Positions 24,134-33,581 of a DNA stretch of 64,000 nucleotides are shown here, piece after piece. Location of the stretch: positions 1-64,000 of the forward strand of contig NZ_JAQFWQ010000023.1 in assembly GCF_027706725.1 (NCBI RefSeq), in the 5' to 3' direction. How positions within the stretch are numbered: position 1 is the first letter of the stretch; each line of letters starts with the position of its first letter. The translations under genes and the position numbers were made by a program. Origin of the DNA: Nocardiopsis endophytica. GTDB lineage: Bacteria; Actinomycetota; Actinomycetes; Streptosporangiales; Streptosporangiaceae. A model generated the notes under the pieces. The model was not told the DNA's origin and did no database searches. It was given only the letters and a program-made list of their open reading frames with translations.

Positions 24134-24997
24134 ATGGGCCGACCGGAAGCCGCCTACCGGGCATCGGCGGGAGGCGCCCTCGACGTGGACCGGGCGTTCT
24201 ACGACCGGGTCGCCGCCGCCGGGCGGGAGGAGGTCGGGGCCTTCGAGATCCCGATCCGCTCCGGTGTGGCCTGGGAGGTTCCGCGCGGGCACCTGTGCCG
24301 CCTCGTCACCGTGGAGGGGCCGCAGGTCGGGGACCTGAACCTGTGGAACCGGCACGACCCCCGGGAGCGGCTGTGGGCCTCGCGCACCCGCCAGCTCCAG
24401 CGCGCGCACGTGAGCACCTACGACCGCCTCTGGTCGACGCTGCCGTTCCTGCGCCCGATGGTCACCGTCACCTCCGACACGCTGGCCGGGTACGGCACCG
24501 ACGCCGAAGGGGGCAGGGTGCATGACCTGCTCGGCACCCGGTGCGACCCGTACGTGAACCGGATGCTGACCGGGGAGGACTTCGACCACCACTGCCACTC
24601 GAACCTCGTGCGGGCCGTGCAGCCCTACGGGCTGACCGAGTTCGACGTGCACGACGTGCTGAACGTCTTCCAGTGCACGGGGCTCAACGACGAGGACCGG
24701 TACTTCATGAAGGCCAGCCCGGCGCGGCCGGGGGACCACTTCGAGTTCTTCGCCGAGATGGACCTGCTGTGCGCGCTGTCGACGTGCCCGGGCGGCGACC
24801 TGTCCGTGCCCCTGTGGGGGCCGGACGCGCGCGACCCGGTGGACGTGTGCCGCCCCATCCGGGTCGAGGTGTACCGCCCGGACGAGGAGGCGCTTCACGG
24901 CTGGAGCGCGCCGGCCAGGGCGCAGTACGCCGGGGCCCACGGCCTGAGGCCGCGGACGTGGGCGAATGTGGAGGCCGAGACGGCGGAGCGTGCCTAG
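24134..24997 (+). CDS. DUF1989 / urea-carboxylase-associated family protein
   Basis: A 287-residue cytoplasmic protein. Core motifs are EIPIRSGVAWEVPRGHLCRLV, EGPQVGDLNLWN, DTLAGYGTDAEGG, RCDPYVNRMLTG, HHCHSNLVRA and LNVFQCTGL, typical of the DUF1989 family seen near urea amidolyase genes; Cys and His suggest a metal site. ATG 24134 has GAGGGGGA about six bases upstream. Its stop overlaps the stop of the opposing DoxX gene in the tetranucleotide CTAG. Confidence 0.85.
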   Translation: MGRPEAAYRASAGGALDVDRAFYDRVAAAGREEVGAFEIPIRSGVAWEVPRGHLCRLVTVEGPQVGDLNLWNRHDPRERLWASRTRQLQRAHVSTYDRLWSTLPFLRPMVTVTSDTLAGYGTDAEGGRVHDLLGTRCDPYVNRMLTGEDFDHHCHSNLVRAVQPYGLTEFDVHDVLNVFQCTGLNDEDRYFMKASPARPGDHFEFFAEMDLLCALSTCPGGDLSVPLWGPDARDPVDVCRPIRVEVYRPDEEALHGWSAPARAQYAGAHGLRPRTWANVEAETAERA

Positions 24998-25551
24998 CCG
25001 CCCTGGCCCTCCTGCCCCTCCTCCTCGGTCTCCTTGCCGTTCTCGGCCGCCAGGGCCTTGCGCTTGCGGGCGACGACGAGGGCGACCGCGGGCGGCACGG
25101 CGGCGATGGCGGCGGCGCGCATCCACGGCCGGTCGAGGACGTGCCCGGTGGCGTGGTCGACGGACACCCGGCCCGGACCGCCCGCGATGAGCGAGACGGC
25201 GGCCAGCCCCAGCAGGCCGGGGTACTCGAACCCGCCCTCGGTGTTGAAGAAGCCGTTGGGGGTGTGCATCTCGGCGGCGACGCTCATGGTCCCGGCGACG
25301 GCGGCGCCCCCGGCGGGCGTGCCGAAGCCGAGGACGAGCGCGGCACCGCCGAGGGTCTCGGAGAGCCCCGCCACCAGCGCGGTGGCGCCGCCGGGCCGGT
25401 ATCCCATGGCGTGGAAGCCCTGGGCGGTGCCCTGGAGACCCCCGCCGCCGAACCAGCCGAACAGCTTCTGGGTCCCGTGCGCGAACAACGTGGCCCCGAG
25501 CCCGGCCCGGAGCGCACACACGGCGACGTCCCCGATATCGATACGTCCCAC
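24994..25551 (-). CDS. DoxX-family membrane protein
   Basis: A 185-residue integral membrane protein with the DoxX start LRAGLGATLFAHGTQKLFGWFGG, then helices at about 55-75, 80-100, 115-130 and 143-163, and a charged Lys/Glu tail. DoxX proteins are four-helix membrane proteins linked to redox or thiosulfate metabolism; the exact role here is unknown. It starts at GTG 25551. The last stop shares CTAG with the convergent DUF1989 gene, so there is no room for a terminator. Confidence 0.85.
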   Translation of the reverse strand: MGRIDIGDVAVCALRAGLGATLFAHGTQKLFGWFGGGGLQGTAQGFHAMGYRPGGATALVAGLSETLGGAALVLGFGTPAGGAAVAGTMSVAAEMHTPNGFFNTEGGFEYPGLLGLAAVSLIAGGPGRVSVDHATGHVLDRPWMRAAAIAAVPPAVALVVARKRKALAAENGKETEEEGQEGQGG

Positions 25552-25934
25552 AGTGGATCCCCCCTGATCAGAACACCCGCGCCGTTCCCCCGCGGTGCGG
25601 TTTCCCCACGGTCACATACCCAGGTCACACCCGTCCGAAAGGCGGCGGCCTGCGATGATCCGCAGACGTTTGCGCAGGTTCATTCGGTTCGAATCGCTGA
25701 ACACGTGTTCAGGTGTGCGAATGCGGGCGAAATACCGATGAATCGGCAATGTCCGGGTGTATTTCTGGGGATGCTGATTTTCGGATCTGCCCCTCCGGCT
25801 TCCCCGAGCCGCTCCCGCGCGGGATGATCGGTGGCGGATCGCGCGGGACGCCGCGTTCCGGCATGGGCCCGGACACCGAGGACGTGGGAGCCGGGCGGAG
25901 CGTCGGCACAGGCGCCACCTGAGAAGGAGACGTG
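25552..25934. other. Promoter region of the NACHT operon
   Basis: A 383-bp divergent region between the DoxX gene and the NACHT-HEAT gene. It is AT-richer than its left flank from about 25680 to 25790 and holds the palindrome at 25697-25712. A 69-codon frame starts right after the palindrome (25713-25922), but it has no ribosome site or recognisable product. Confidence 0.5.
25697..25712. promoter_or_regulatory. SOS-box-like perfect palindrome upstream of the NACHT gene
   Basis: CTGAACACGTGTTCAG is a perfect 16-bp palindrome. Its core GAAC-N4-GTTC matches the core of the actinobacterial LexA box (TCGAAC-N4-GTTCGA); the outer two bases on each side differ. It is about 220 bp before the start of the NACHT-HEAT gene and could put the defence operon under DNA-damage control. 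Confidence 0.5.
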
Positions 25935-28900
25935 ATGCCCCACGAGTCCCCCAGCCCTCGTGAACAGGGTTCACCGCCGCGTGCCTACCTGTCCTCCACG
26001 TTCACCGATCTGAAGGAATGCCGGGAGGCGGCGGGACGGGCATTGCGGCGGTTGGACTTCCAGGTCGTGGAGATGGAGACGTACACGGCCGACTACAAGC
26101 CTCCGGCAGACAAGTGCCGAGCGGACGTCCGCTCCTGCGACGTGTACATCGGGGTGTTCGCATGGAGTTATGGGAGTTCGCCAGACGGAGAGGAACGCTC
26201 CTTCACGGAGCTCGAGTACCGCGAGGCCGTCGCTACCGGGGTGCCCCGGTTGATCTTCCTGCTCGACGAGGACGCCAACTGGCCCCGCAAGTTCGTCGAC
26301 CGGGGCCAGAACCAGGAGCGTATCGAGCGGCTGCGGGCCGAGCTGTGTGAGCGGTACACGTGCGACTTCTTCGACGGTGCCGCACAGCTGGAGTCGCTCG
26401 TGACGGCCGCCGCGTCGAACTGGCTCCGGGAGGTCCGGCCGGAACAGACAGATCCGACCACCCTGGCCGTTCCCGAGTGGGAGTCCTACCGCAGGCGTCT
26501 GATCCAGGAGTACGGCCGACTCGACCTCGAGGCGCTGACTCCGCCGGAGCTGGAGGAACACCTCCAGATCAGACTGCGCAATGTGTTCGTTGAACCTGTG
26601 GTGCGCGAGTCGGTGTCCCGGCCTGAACTTCCCAAGGAGCTGTGGCGAAAGCTGGAGGAGAGTGCGGAACTTTCCCCGTCCGACTTTCCGTACCGGCGGG
26701 AGGCGCGGCGACTGTCGGAGGTCGGGCGGTCGCACCGAGATCAGATCCCCCAACCTGTCTTCAAAGTCGTCGCCGGACCCGGCGGGCGCCGCTGCGTGCT
26801 GCTCGGCGATCCGGGGTCCGGCAAGTCCACGCTTGCCCGCTACCTCGCTCTGTCTCTTGCCGAAGGTGACTTAGCCGGAGGGCTCGAAGGGTTGGAAGGC
26901 AGACAACCCCTTCTGATCGAACTGCGCGACTATTCCCTTCACCGAGCCCGGCATGGCACCTTCAGCGCCTACCTGGAGGAGCGGGCGGAGACCGACGGAC
27001 TGGGAATCCCGGCCGAAGCGCTGCAGGCGTACCTGGATGATGGCCGGGTGCTGGCCGTGTTCGACGGGCTGGATGAACTGTTTGACCCCCAAGAACGGGA
27101 GGTGGTCGCCCGGCAGATCGCCGGATTCGCCGACGCCCATCCGCGGGCGCACGTCGTCGTGACGTCCCGGATCATCGGATATCAACCGCGGATCCTGGAC
27201 GAGGCCGGATTCCGCCACTACACCATCGACGACCTTGATACCGAGCGTGTGGGCCGGTTCCTTGATGCCTGGTACGCACGTGCGCTGAGCGATCGTCCCC
27301 GTGTGGCGGCAGAGAGGCGCGAGCGCCTCACCAAGGCCATCGAGGAGACTCCGGCCATCCGCGATCTGGCCGGCAACCCGCTGCTGCTCACCATCCTCGC
27401 CATCATCGGCAAGCACCAGGAGCTGCCACGGGAGCGGTCTGAAGTCTACGACCACGCAGCAGGGGTCCTAGTGCACCACTGGGACGTCAACAAGCATCTC
27501 AGCGACGCTCGGATCAGCGCCGCCACGATCCGGGAGAAGGACAAGAAGGAGTTGCTACGGCGACTGGCCTACCGGATGCAGCAGGGTAGTGAAGGCGGGG
27601 CGGGCAACTACGTCTTGAGTGCCGACCTCGAAGAAGAGATTCAATCGTTCCTGCAGGAGAGGTTCGAGTACTCGCGCTGTGAGGCCGCCGCAATGGCCGA
27701 AGTGATGATCGCGCAGCTCCGGGTCCGCAACTTCGTCCTCGCTCGGTACGGGCCGGGAATCTTCGGGTTCGTGCACCGGGCACTCCTGGAGTACTTCTGC
27801 GCGGCGGAGATCGTTGCCCGGTTCGAGAAGGCACGGGAGTTGAGCGAGGAGGATCTCCGTACGATCTTCGCCGCGCACTGGGAAGACGCCTCGTGGGCTG
27901 AGGTGCTGCGGCTTGTCGCGGGCATGGTCCACCCTACCGTCGCCGACCGTCTGATCAGGTACCTGGTCACCAGTTGCTCCCCGCGTCGTACCCCTGTCCT
28001 GGAGCGACCAGCCGCCGGCGCGGTGGCCCTGGCGGTGCAGTGCCTAGCGGAAGTGCGGGCCGTGGGTCTGTGTAGGAAGGCCGGTGAGCAGGTACAGCGC
28101 TCCCTCATCGGGTTGCTGCAGCTGCCGTTCACCTATCTTGGCCTTTCCCACGGCGACGCGCTTTCCGAAAAGGTGCTTCCGGCGGTCAAGTCCATGGGGA
28201 GCGCGTGGCCGGGGCGCCAGGACCTCTGGAAGTGGTACCTGACTAAGGGGCGCCACATTCCGACGAGCCCCGGCGCCGACCACGCGGCCCGAATTGCTGC
28301 CGCCACCCATCCCGACCGGGCGGAGGTCCGGGACTTCCTCATCCGAGTCGCCGTTGAGAGTCACGTTCACCAGCAGCGGTCCGCATGCCTCTATGCGGTG
28401 GCTGAGACGTGGCCTCATGCGGAAGAGGGGAAGAAGCTCGCTCTGGACATGCTGCGGGACCCGGCCGCAGAGGTGCGCATGACAGCGGTGACAGTGCTCG
28501 CCGAGTACTTTGCCGACGGTGACGACGGCGAAGTCCGCGAAGCCGTGGCCCGGATGCGGACCGATGCTTGGATCATCGTCCAGAACGCCGCGCTGCGCGC
28601 ACTTGCCACCAGGTGGACCGAACATCCGGACACCCGGCCCGCCCTCATATCGGCCCTCCAAGGGCTGAAGGCGTCGGCGCGGAACACTGCCCTCGACCTG
28701 GCATTAGCGCATTTCAGTGCTGATGAGGAGGTCAAGGCGGCAGCGTTCGCGCTCCTGCATGATCCCGGTTGGACCGTCCGTCGGCACGCGCTGCGCACGG
28801 TGGCCACCAACTGGGCCGATTCCGAAGACACCTTGGAGGCGACGCGCTTCAGTCTGCGCGATCCCGACGAGGACGTTCGAGCGGCCGCCATTCAGGTCCT

Positions 28901-31900
28901 CGCCTCACGGTGGACTGAACTCGAGGCCGCATACATTGCAGTGCGTGACGCGTTGCGCGATCACCACTCCAAGGTGCGCACCACAGCTGTCGAGACGCTC
29001 GTCAAGCACTGGCCGGAGCGTACCGAGACCCGGCGTGCGTTGGAGACTGCCGCCCACGACCCGGACGGCGATGTGCGCGTTGCCGCCATGTGCGCCAAGG
29101 CGGAAGCTGAAGGGCGGCACGCTGTGATCACCACGCTTCTCCACGAGTCCTCCCGATCCCCGGATCCCTCTTTGCGCGCAGCCGCCCTGCGGGCCCTGAT
29201 GGAGTACGAGCCGTGGGCCGCTGAATCGCGACGAGCGGCACTGGCCGCTGCGAACGATTCGGACCCGTCAGTGCGGACCAGTGCTCTGCAGGCCTTGGTA
29301 GCGAAATGGCCGGAGCACGAGAGGAGCGCGAACGCCGCTCTGCGCGCGGTCCGTGATACCGACAGGAGGGTTCGGGCAATAGCGGTCGAGGCCGTGGTGA
29401 CTCGATTCAGTGACGCCGAGGAGCTTCCGGAGGTCTTGCTCGCGGCCTCCCACGATGAGTTTCCGACAGTCCGCAGAGCGGCCGTAGAGGCGTGTTCCAC
29501 TCAGTGGTCGGAGCTTCCGTTGAGCCACGAGATCCGCAGACGTGCCCTCCGTGACCCGTTTTCCATGGTGCGGCATCGTTCAGTGGAACTGTCCATGGCG
29601 AACGCGTACCTACCTGTGGCTGAGGACGTGTCGGGGCTTGCTCACGATGTATCCCTACCTGTTCGGGAGAGCATGGCAGTGGCATGTCTCTCCGCTGGTG
29701 CGCTGAGTTTGGGCGGACCGGCTGATGGAGCGGCTGAAACCTGCCACCGCACCCATCGGCTCTCCGCACTCACACGGAGCCTTCCAGATCCCCAGCAACG
29801 CCGGGAAGTAGTGGCCGCCGCACTGCGCTCCCCTTCACCGGACGTGAGGTGTGTGGCAGTGCAGGTCGCGGGGGCCGACGTTCTTGCCTTCCCAGACTCT
29901 GTACTGGTTCCGATCGCCGAGCAGGCGTCCCGAGACCCGGACGGGTGGGTGCGCATTAACGCCTTGTGGCTGCTGTTCACCCGAGCGCCGGGCAGCGTCG
30001 AATGCGCGCGATCAGTCCGCTGCGCCCTGACCGACCCGAACGAAAGAGTCCGGAGGGAGGCTCTGGAGGCGGCTCTGGCTGGTGGTCTTCCCGAGGAGGA
30101 GGCCCGTGAGGCGGCGTTCGAAGCTGCGCGCAACCCGTCGTTATTGATGCGCACTCGCGCCCTTGAAGCGCTCACCACCCGCTGGCGGGAGCATCCGGAA
30201 ACACGTCCTTGGTTAATGGCGTCCCTCGCCCATCCTGAGGACCAGGTGCGGTGGGACACTCTGAGGGTGGTCTGCGGCGTCTGGCCGGACCACCCCGACA
30301 CCGTGGAGGCCGTCCGTCGGCGCACAGTCGACCCTTCCATGTCGGTCCGGCACGAAGCGGTCGCGGCGCTTCCGACGGTACTGAGCGACTTCCCCGATGC
30401 TACAGCCTTGCTGGCGGCGGCATCGAAGGACCCGTTCAGGAGTGTAAGAGAGGTTGCGGGAAGCGGGCTCAGAAGCAGGGGTCAGGCACCGCCTCCCCCG
30501 ATCACCCCTGAGGACGCCGCCGCAGCGACCCGCGAGATGGACGGGGCAACGTGCCTGCAGGCGTTGTGGACTCTCGGGGAGCGGTGGCCGGAGGAGCCCC
30601 ACGCTCGTGCGGCGGCGGAACGCCTTCTACTGCATCGGGATAGTGAGGTGCGCCAGTGCGCACTTCACCTCCTGACTATGCGGCAGAACGACGAGTCGCG
30701 CACGATTTCCGTGTTGCGGTCGCTGTTCATGAGCGATTCACTTTACGCATCGACCGCCGCACCAGCACTGGTGGCCCGTTGGCCGAAGCATCCTGCGGCA
30801 ATACAGGCCGCCATGTGGTCTGTACGGCGCTATGGGTATGCCGAACAACAGGACATCGCCGCCCTTTCCCGCTACCAGCCCGAGCGGGCAGAAGAGATCC
30901 GCCGGATACTCTGCGAGGTCGCCGAAGCACCGCCCGGTGACACCGCGATGCGGGAGATCCTGAAATCGCTTCTGATCTCGTGGCCAACCCATCCTGAGAC
31001 CCGCCGCGTCCTTGAAGCGGCGGCTCAGCATCTCGATGCCGACGTGCGCCGACAGGCCCTTGAAGGGCTCATCTGTATCACCCGGGAAGACGAGGTCGTG
31101 CCCATCCTGCAGAAGGCACTCAACGATCCGAGTGCTGATATCCGCGAGATCGCCTGTGTGCAGCAAGGACTGCGTGATCTGGAGCGCGAAGTAGAGCTGG
31201 CATCACCCGAGGACGAAGCGTCCTCCCTCGACGCCATGGCCCGCATGGACGCGATTGCGCGGCTCGATCTCTGGCCGGTTGGGGCGGAGACCGACACCGC
31301 ACTGCAAACCGCACTGGCCGACCCTCATCCCGCCGTGCGCAGCGCGGCCGTACGTCAGGTTCCCTCGTACCGGCCGCATCGTGCCGATGTATTCGCCACG
31401 CTGCGGGCCGCCGCCGGGGACCTGGATCCGAGCGTCCGGGCCGCCGTCGTCGATGCGGTGGCCGCTCACGCGCCGACCGACGACCGGACCAGAGAGGTAT
31501 TGAAGGAAGCCGCTGTGGATCCGCATCGGGAGGTGCGCCGCATGGCGGTCCGGGCACTGGCCATCGGGTGGGTCGATGATCACGGTTCGCTGCAGGTTCT
31601 ACGGGCGGCGGCCGAGGACCCGGACGAGGAGGTGAGGGACGAGGCCATCCTCGTCCTCGTCCGACAAGGTCTCCTCGACGAAGAAGGGCGCCGCAAGGTC
31701 CTGCTCGAACGTGAGAGTCCAGTTGACCGCTTCGACATGAACATCTGGATCCGTTCCCTGAACCTTGAGAAGAAGGACCTGACACTAGCCCTGCGCGAAG
31801 CCGTAGGGTGCGGACAGGGGCGATTCGCTCTAAATGCAGTGGTGGGTCTGGCGCAAATGTGGGGCGACCGCCCCGAAGTGGGGCCTGTCTTCCTCGGCGC

Positions 31901-32357
31901 AGTATCGGGAGGCGACGAGATCGCCCAACGGGTCGCTCTAAGCGCGCTCGCGGAGTTCCATCCGCACCTGCTGTCCATGGACCTTGTTGCTGACCGGGCA
32001 CGCACGGCCCCCTCCCCATTGGTCCGGGAGTGGGCGGTGAACCACCTGCTGCTCCAGCCTGACCAGCCCGAACCGTACGACGCTGTCGTCGAGGCGTGCC
32101 GAGACGAGGCTCCGCGTGTGCGCGGAACCGCACTTAAGTACATGGTCGCCCGCTGGCCCCGCTCCGCACGGACGCGGGAGGCTGTGGTCGAGGCACTCGA
32201 CGACCACTCGCTCCTGGTCTTGGACGTCGCGGTGGGAGCTGTCCATCCCCGGTGGCGCTCGGAGCCGGATCTGCGCAGAACTATGGAGCGGATTGCTGAC
32301 CGGGACGATGCCCCGATCGAATTCGTGCAGTGGTGGGAGTGGGTCTCGATCGCATGA
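25935..32357 (+). CDS. DUF4062-NACHT-HEAT repeat NTPase, probable anti-phage NLR-like sensor
   Basis: A 2140-residue cytoplasmic protein. Residues about 16-120 are DUF4062 (AYLSSTFTDLKECREAA, ending in a VYIGVFAWSYG segment), a TIR-like fold domain. A NACHT NTPase follows: Walker A GDPGSGKST with K297, Walker B LAVFDGLDEL (D377), sensor region VVTSRI and a GNPLLLTILA helical segment. From about residue 780 to the end are tandem HEAT repeats of about 30-35 residues (recurring W-x-x-x-x-E/D-x-R, D-P-x-x-x-V-R-x-x-A pattern). This architecture fits bacterial NLR-like phage sensors. AAGGAG at 25924 supports ATG 25935. TTA codons and lower GC suggest transfer. Confidence 0.88.
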   Translation: MPHESPSPREQGSPPRAYLSSTFTDLKECREAAGRALRRLDFQVVEMETYTADYKPPADKCRADVRSCDVYIGVFAWSYGSSPDGEERSFTELEYREAVATGVPRLIFLLDEDANWPRKFVDRGQNQERIERLRAELCERYTCDFFDGAAQLESLVTAAASNWLREVRPEQTDPTTLAVPEWESYRRRLIQEYGRLDLEALTPPELEEHLQIRLRNVFVEPVVRESVSRPELPKELWRKLEESAELSPSDFPYRREARRLSEVGRSHRDQIPQPVFKVVAGPGGRRCVLLGDPGSGKSTLARYLALSLAEGDLAGGLEGLEGRQPLLIELRDYSLHRARHGTFSAYLEERAETDGLGIPAEALQAYLDDGRVLAVFDGLDELFDPQEREVVARQIAGFADAHPRAHVVVTSRIIGYQPRILDEAGFRHYTIDDLDTERVGRFLDAWYARALSDRPRVAAERRERLTKAIEETPAIRDLAGNPLLLTILAIIGKHQELPRERSEVYDHAAGVLVHHWDVNKHLSDARISAATIREKDKKELLRRLAYRMQQGSEGGAGNYVLSADLEEEIQSFLQERFEYSRCEAAAMAEVMIAQLRVRNFVLARYGPGIFGFVHRALLEYFCAAEIVARFEKARELSEEDLRTIFAAHWEDASWAEVLRLVAGMVHPTVADRLIRYLVTSCSPRRTPVLERPAAGAVALAVQCLAEVRAVGLCRKAGEQVQRSLIGLLQLPFTYLGLSHGDALSEKVLPAVKSMGSAWPGRQDLWKWYLTKGRHIPTSPGADHAARIAAATHPDRAEVRDFLIRVAVESHVHQQRSACLYAVAETWPHAEEGKKLALDMLRDPAAEVRMTAVTVLAEYFADGDDGEVREAVARMRTDAWIIVQNAALRALATRWTEHPDTRPALISALQGLKASARNTALDLALAHFSADEEVKAAAFALLHDPGWTVRRHALRTVATNWADSEDTLEATRFSLRDPDEDVRAAAIQVLASRWTELEAAYIAVRDALRDHHSKVRTTAVETLVKHWPERTETRRALETAAHDPDGDVRVAAMCAKAEAEGRHAVITTLLHESSRSPDPSLRAAALRALMEYEPWAAESRRAALAAANDSDPSVRTSALQALVAKWPEHERSANAALRAVRDTDRRVRAIAVEAVVTRFSDAEELPEVLLAASHDEFPTVRRAAVEACSTQWSELPLSHEIRRRALRDPFSMVRHRSVELSMANAYLPVAEDVSGLAHDVSLPVRESMAVACLSAGALSLGGPADGAAETCHRTHRLSALTRSLPDPQQRREVVAAALRSPSPDVRCVAVQVAGADVLAFPDSVLVPIAEQASRDPDGWVRINALWLLFTRAPGSVECARSVRCALTDPNERVRREALEAALAGGLPEEEAREAAFEAARNPSLLMRTRALEALTTRWREHPETRPWLMASLAHPEDQVRWDTLRVVCGVWPDHPDTVEAVRRRTVDPSMSVRHEAVAALPTVLSDFPDATALLAAASKDPFRSVREVAGSGLRSRGQAPPPPITPEDAAAATREMDGATCLQALWTLGERWPEEPHARAAAERLLLHRDSEVRQCALHLLTMRQNDESRTISVLRSLFMSDSLYASTAAPALVARWPKHPAAIQAAMWSVRRYGYAEQQDIAALSRYQPERAEEIRRILCEVAEAPPGDTAMREILKSLLISWPTHPETRRVLEAAAQHLDADVRRQALEGLICITREDEVVPILQKALNDPSADIREIACVQQGLRDLEREVELASPEDEASSLDAMARMDAIARLDLWPVGAETDTALQTALADPHPAVRSAAVRQVPSYRPHRADVFATLRAAAGDLDPSVRAAVVDAVAAHAPTDDRTREVLKEAAVDPHREVRRMAVRALAIGWVDDHGSLQVLRAAAEDPDEEVRDEAILVLVRQGLLDEEGRRKVLLERESPVDRFDMNIWIRSLNLEKKDLTLALREAVGCGQGRFALNAVVGLAQMWGDRPEVGPVFLGAVSGGDEIAQRVALSALAEFHPHLLSMDLVADRARTAPSPLVREWAVNHLLLQPDQPEPYDAVVEACRDEAPRVRGTALKYMVARWPRSARTREAVVEALDDHSLLVLDVAVGAVHPRWRSEPDLRRTMERIADRDDAPIEFVQWWEWVSIA

Positions 32358-33247
32358 CTGAGGTCGAGTCCTTGAGGGAAAGTGACCTGCCCGGTCTTTA
32401 TCAAGCCGCCGCGTCGGCCTCCTCACGGGGCAGGCGGAGGTACGAGCTGGCCATCCGGCTCCGCCTGGGCCTCGTAGTCGCCGCAGCGGTGAGCGGCATG
32501 CTTGCTTCTCTCAAGGGCGAGATCGCCGCAATCACAGCGCTCGCGTTCTTCGGGGCGCTCCTCGTCGAGATCTATGTCCTGAACGACAGACCAGATCTTG
32601 CTTGGTATGAGGGTCGCGCGCTCGCGGAGACGGTGAAGTCGCTGACGTGGAGGTATGCAGTCGGCGCCGCGCCGTTCGCCGTCAGCTCCGGCCCCGACAA
32701 GGCGGTGGGGGGACGCTTTCGCGATCAGATCTCCAGGCTATTGAAGGAGTCTCCGCAAGCAGGAATCGCTCCGACCGAATCGCCTGTGATCGGTGATCGT
32801 GTGCAAAAGATTCGTGCCCGTCCCGTTGCGGATCGCCGTGCGATCTACCTTAGAGGCCGCGTGGTCGACCAGCAGAGGTGGTACGCGGGCCAGGCCCGCA
32901 TCGGCGAGCGACGTGCAACCGCATGGCGGGTTGTGATGCTCTTGTTCGAGGTGGCCGGCTTCCTCGGCGCCGTCGGCTATGCCCTCGGCGCCGTAGCCCT
33001 GGATTTGTCCGGCACCATGGCGGCACTCGTCGGGGCTGGTGCCGCTTGGACGGCGACCAGGCGGCATGATTTATCAGCGCGAACCTATTCCTACGCCTCG
33101 AATGAGTTGAGCATTGTACGGGACCGCTTGGAGGACATCGACCTCTCGGACGAGGCATGTTGGGCAGATACGGCTGCGGAGGCCGAAAATGTGATCACCA
33201 GCGAGAACGCAGCATGGCGGGCTGCGCGATCTCCGGCGACGCAATGA
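32354..33247 (+). CDS. SLATT/DUF4231-type membrane effector coupled to the NACHT gene
   Basis: A 297-residue protein whose ATG overlaps the stop of the NACHT gene (ATGA), so the two are co-translated. It has two helix pairs: about residues 38-70 (LGLVVAAAVSGMLAS onward) and about 192-235 (VVMLLFEVAGFLGAVGYALG onward), each preceded by a basic amphipathic helix (GRRRYELAIRLR; VVDQQRWYAGQARIGERR). This is the SLATT/DUF4231 layout, predicted for pore-forming effectors of nucleotide-linked conflict systems. I infer that it is the membrane-damaging effector triggered by the neighbour. GC is as low as in the NACHT gene. Confidence 0.78.
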   Translation: MTEVESLRESDLPGLYQAAASASSRGRRRYELAIRLRLGLVVAAAVSGMLASLKGEIAAITALAFFGALLVEIYVLNDRPDLAWYEGRALAETVKSLTWRYAVGAAPFAVSSGPDKAVGGRFRDQISRLLKESPQAGIAPTESPVIGDRVQKIRARPVADRRAIYLRGRVVDQQRWYAGQARIGERRATAWRVVMLLFEVAGFLGAVGYALGAVALDLSGTMAALVGAGAAWTATRRHDLSARTYSYASNELSIVRDRLEDIDLSDEACWADTAAEAENVITSENAAWRAARSPATQ

Positions 33248-33581
33248 ACGCGGACGCCCTGTGGTTGTTCAGGCGTGCTCCTGCTTGAACGCCCTCCGGC
33301 TTCGCTCGCCGGGCGGGATTAGCGGAATCGCGCATAGGAGGCGCCGCTGTCTGGAGCGATCACTGGGAAGTAGAAGAAGATCCCGTGCCCTGTCGCTCTG
33401 CGCTCGGGGATGAACGCACGGGACCGGCGGCTTCTACTCATGGTCGTCGTTAGGCGAACGGGCAAGGCACCGCCCCCTGACAAGAACGCCCCCACCGGTC
33501 TCCCCCACCGTCCACCCGGCCGATCGTGAGGGGGCACGGGGCCGGGGCGCAGGACGAGGGGCGATATCGCCCATGGCCGAC
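33248..33581. other. Intergenic stretch at the right edge of the defence island
   Basis: No supported gene. A 40-codon minus-strand frame (33319-33441) is open but has no ribosome site. A weak hairpin lies near 33289-33315. GC returns to the high genome level near 33480. Confidence 0.4.

Noticed and set aside
25686-25695. GGTTCGAATC, which looks like a tRNA T-loop
   Set aside because: The flanking bases do not form the 5-bp T-stem and no acceptor or anticodon arm can be built; it is chance sequence beside the palindrome.
25713-25922. A 69-codon plus-strand frame between the palindrome and the NACHT gene
   Set aside because: No ribosome site, no recognisable product, and it fills most of what must be the promoter region.
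28400-32300. Regularly repeated DNA inside the large gene, considered as a possible CRISPR or tandem repeat
   Set aside because: The repeats are HEAT repeats visible only at protein level; the DNA copies are diverged and in one open frame.
33319-33441. A 40-codon minus-strand frame after the SLATT gene
   Set aside because: No ribosome site and no similarity I can see; too short to support alone.
25552-33581. Possible mobile element carrying the NACHT operon
   Set aside because: Lower GC suggests transfer, but I found no integrase, transposase, tRNA boundary or flanking direct repeats.
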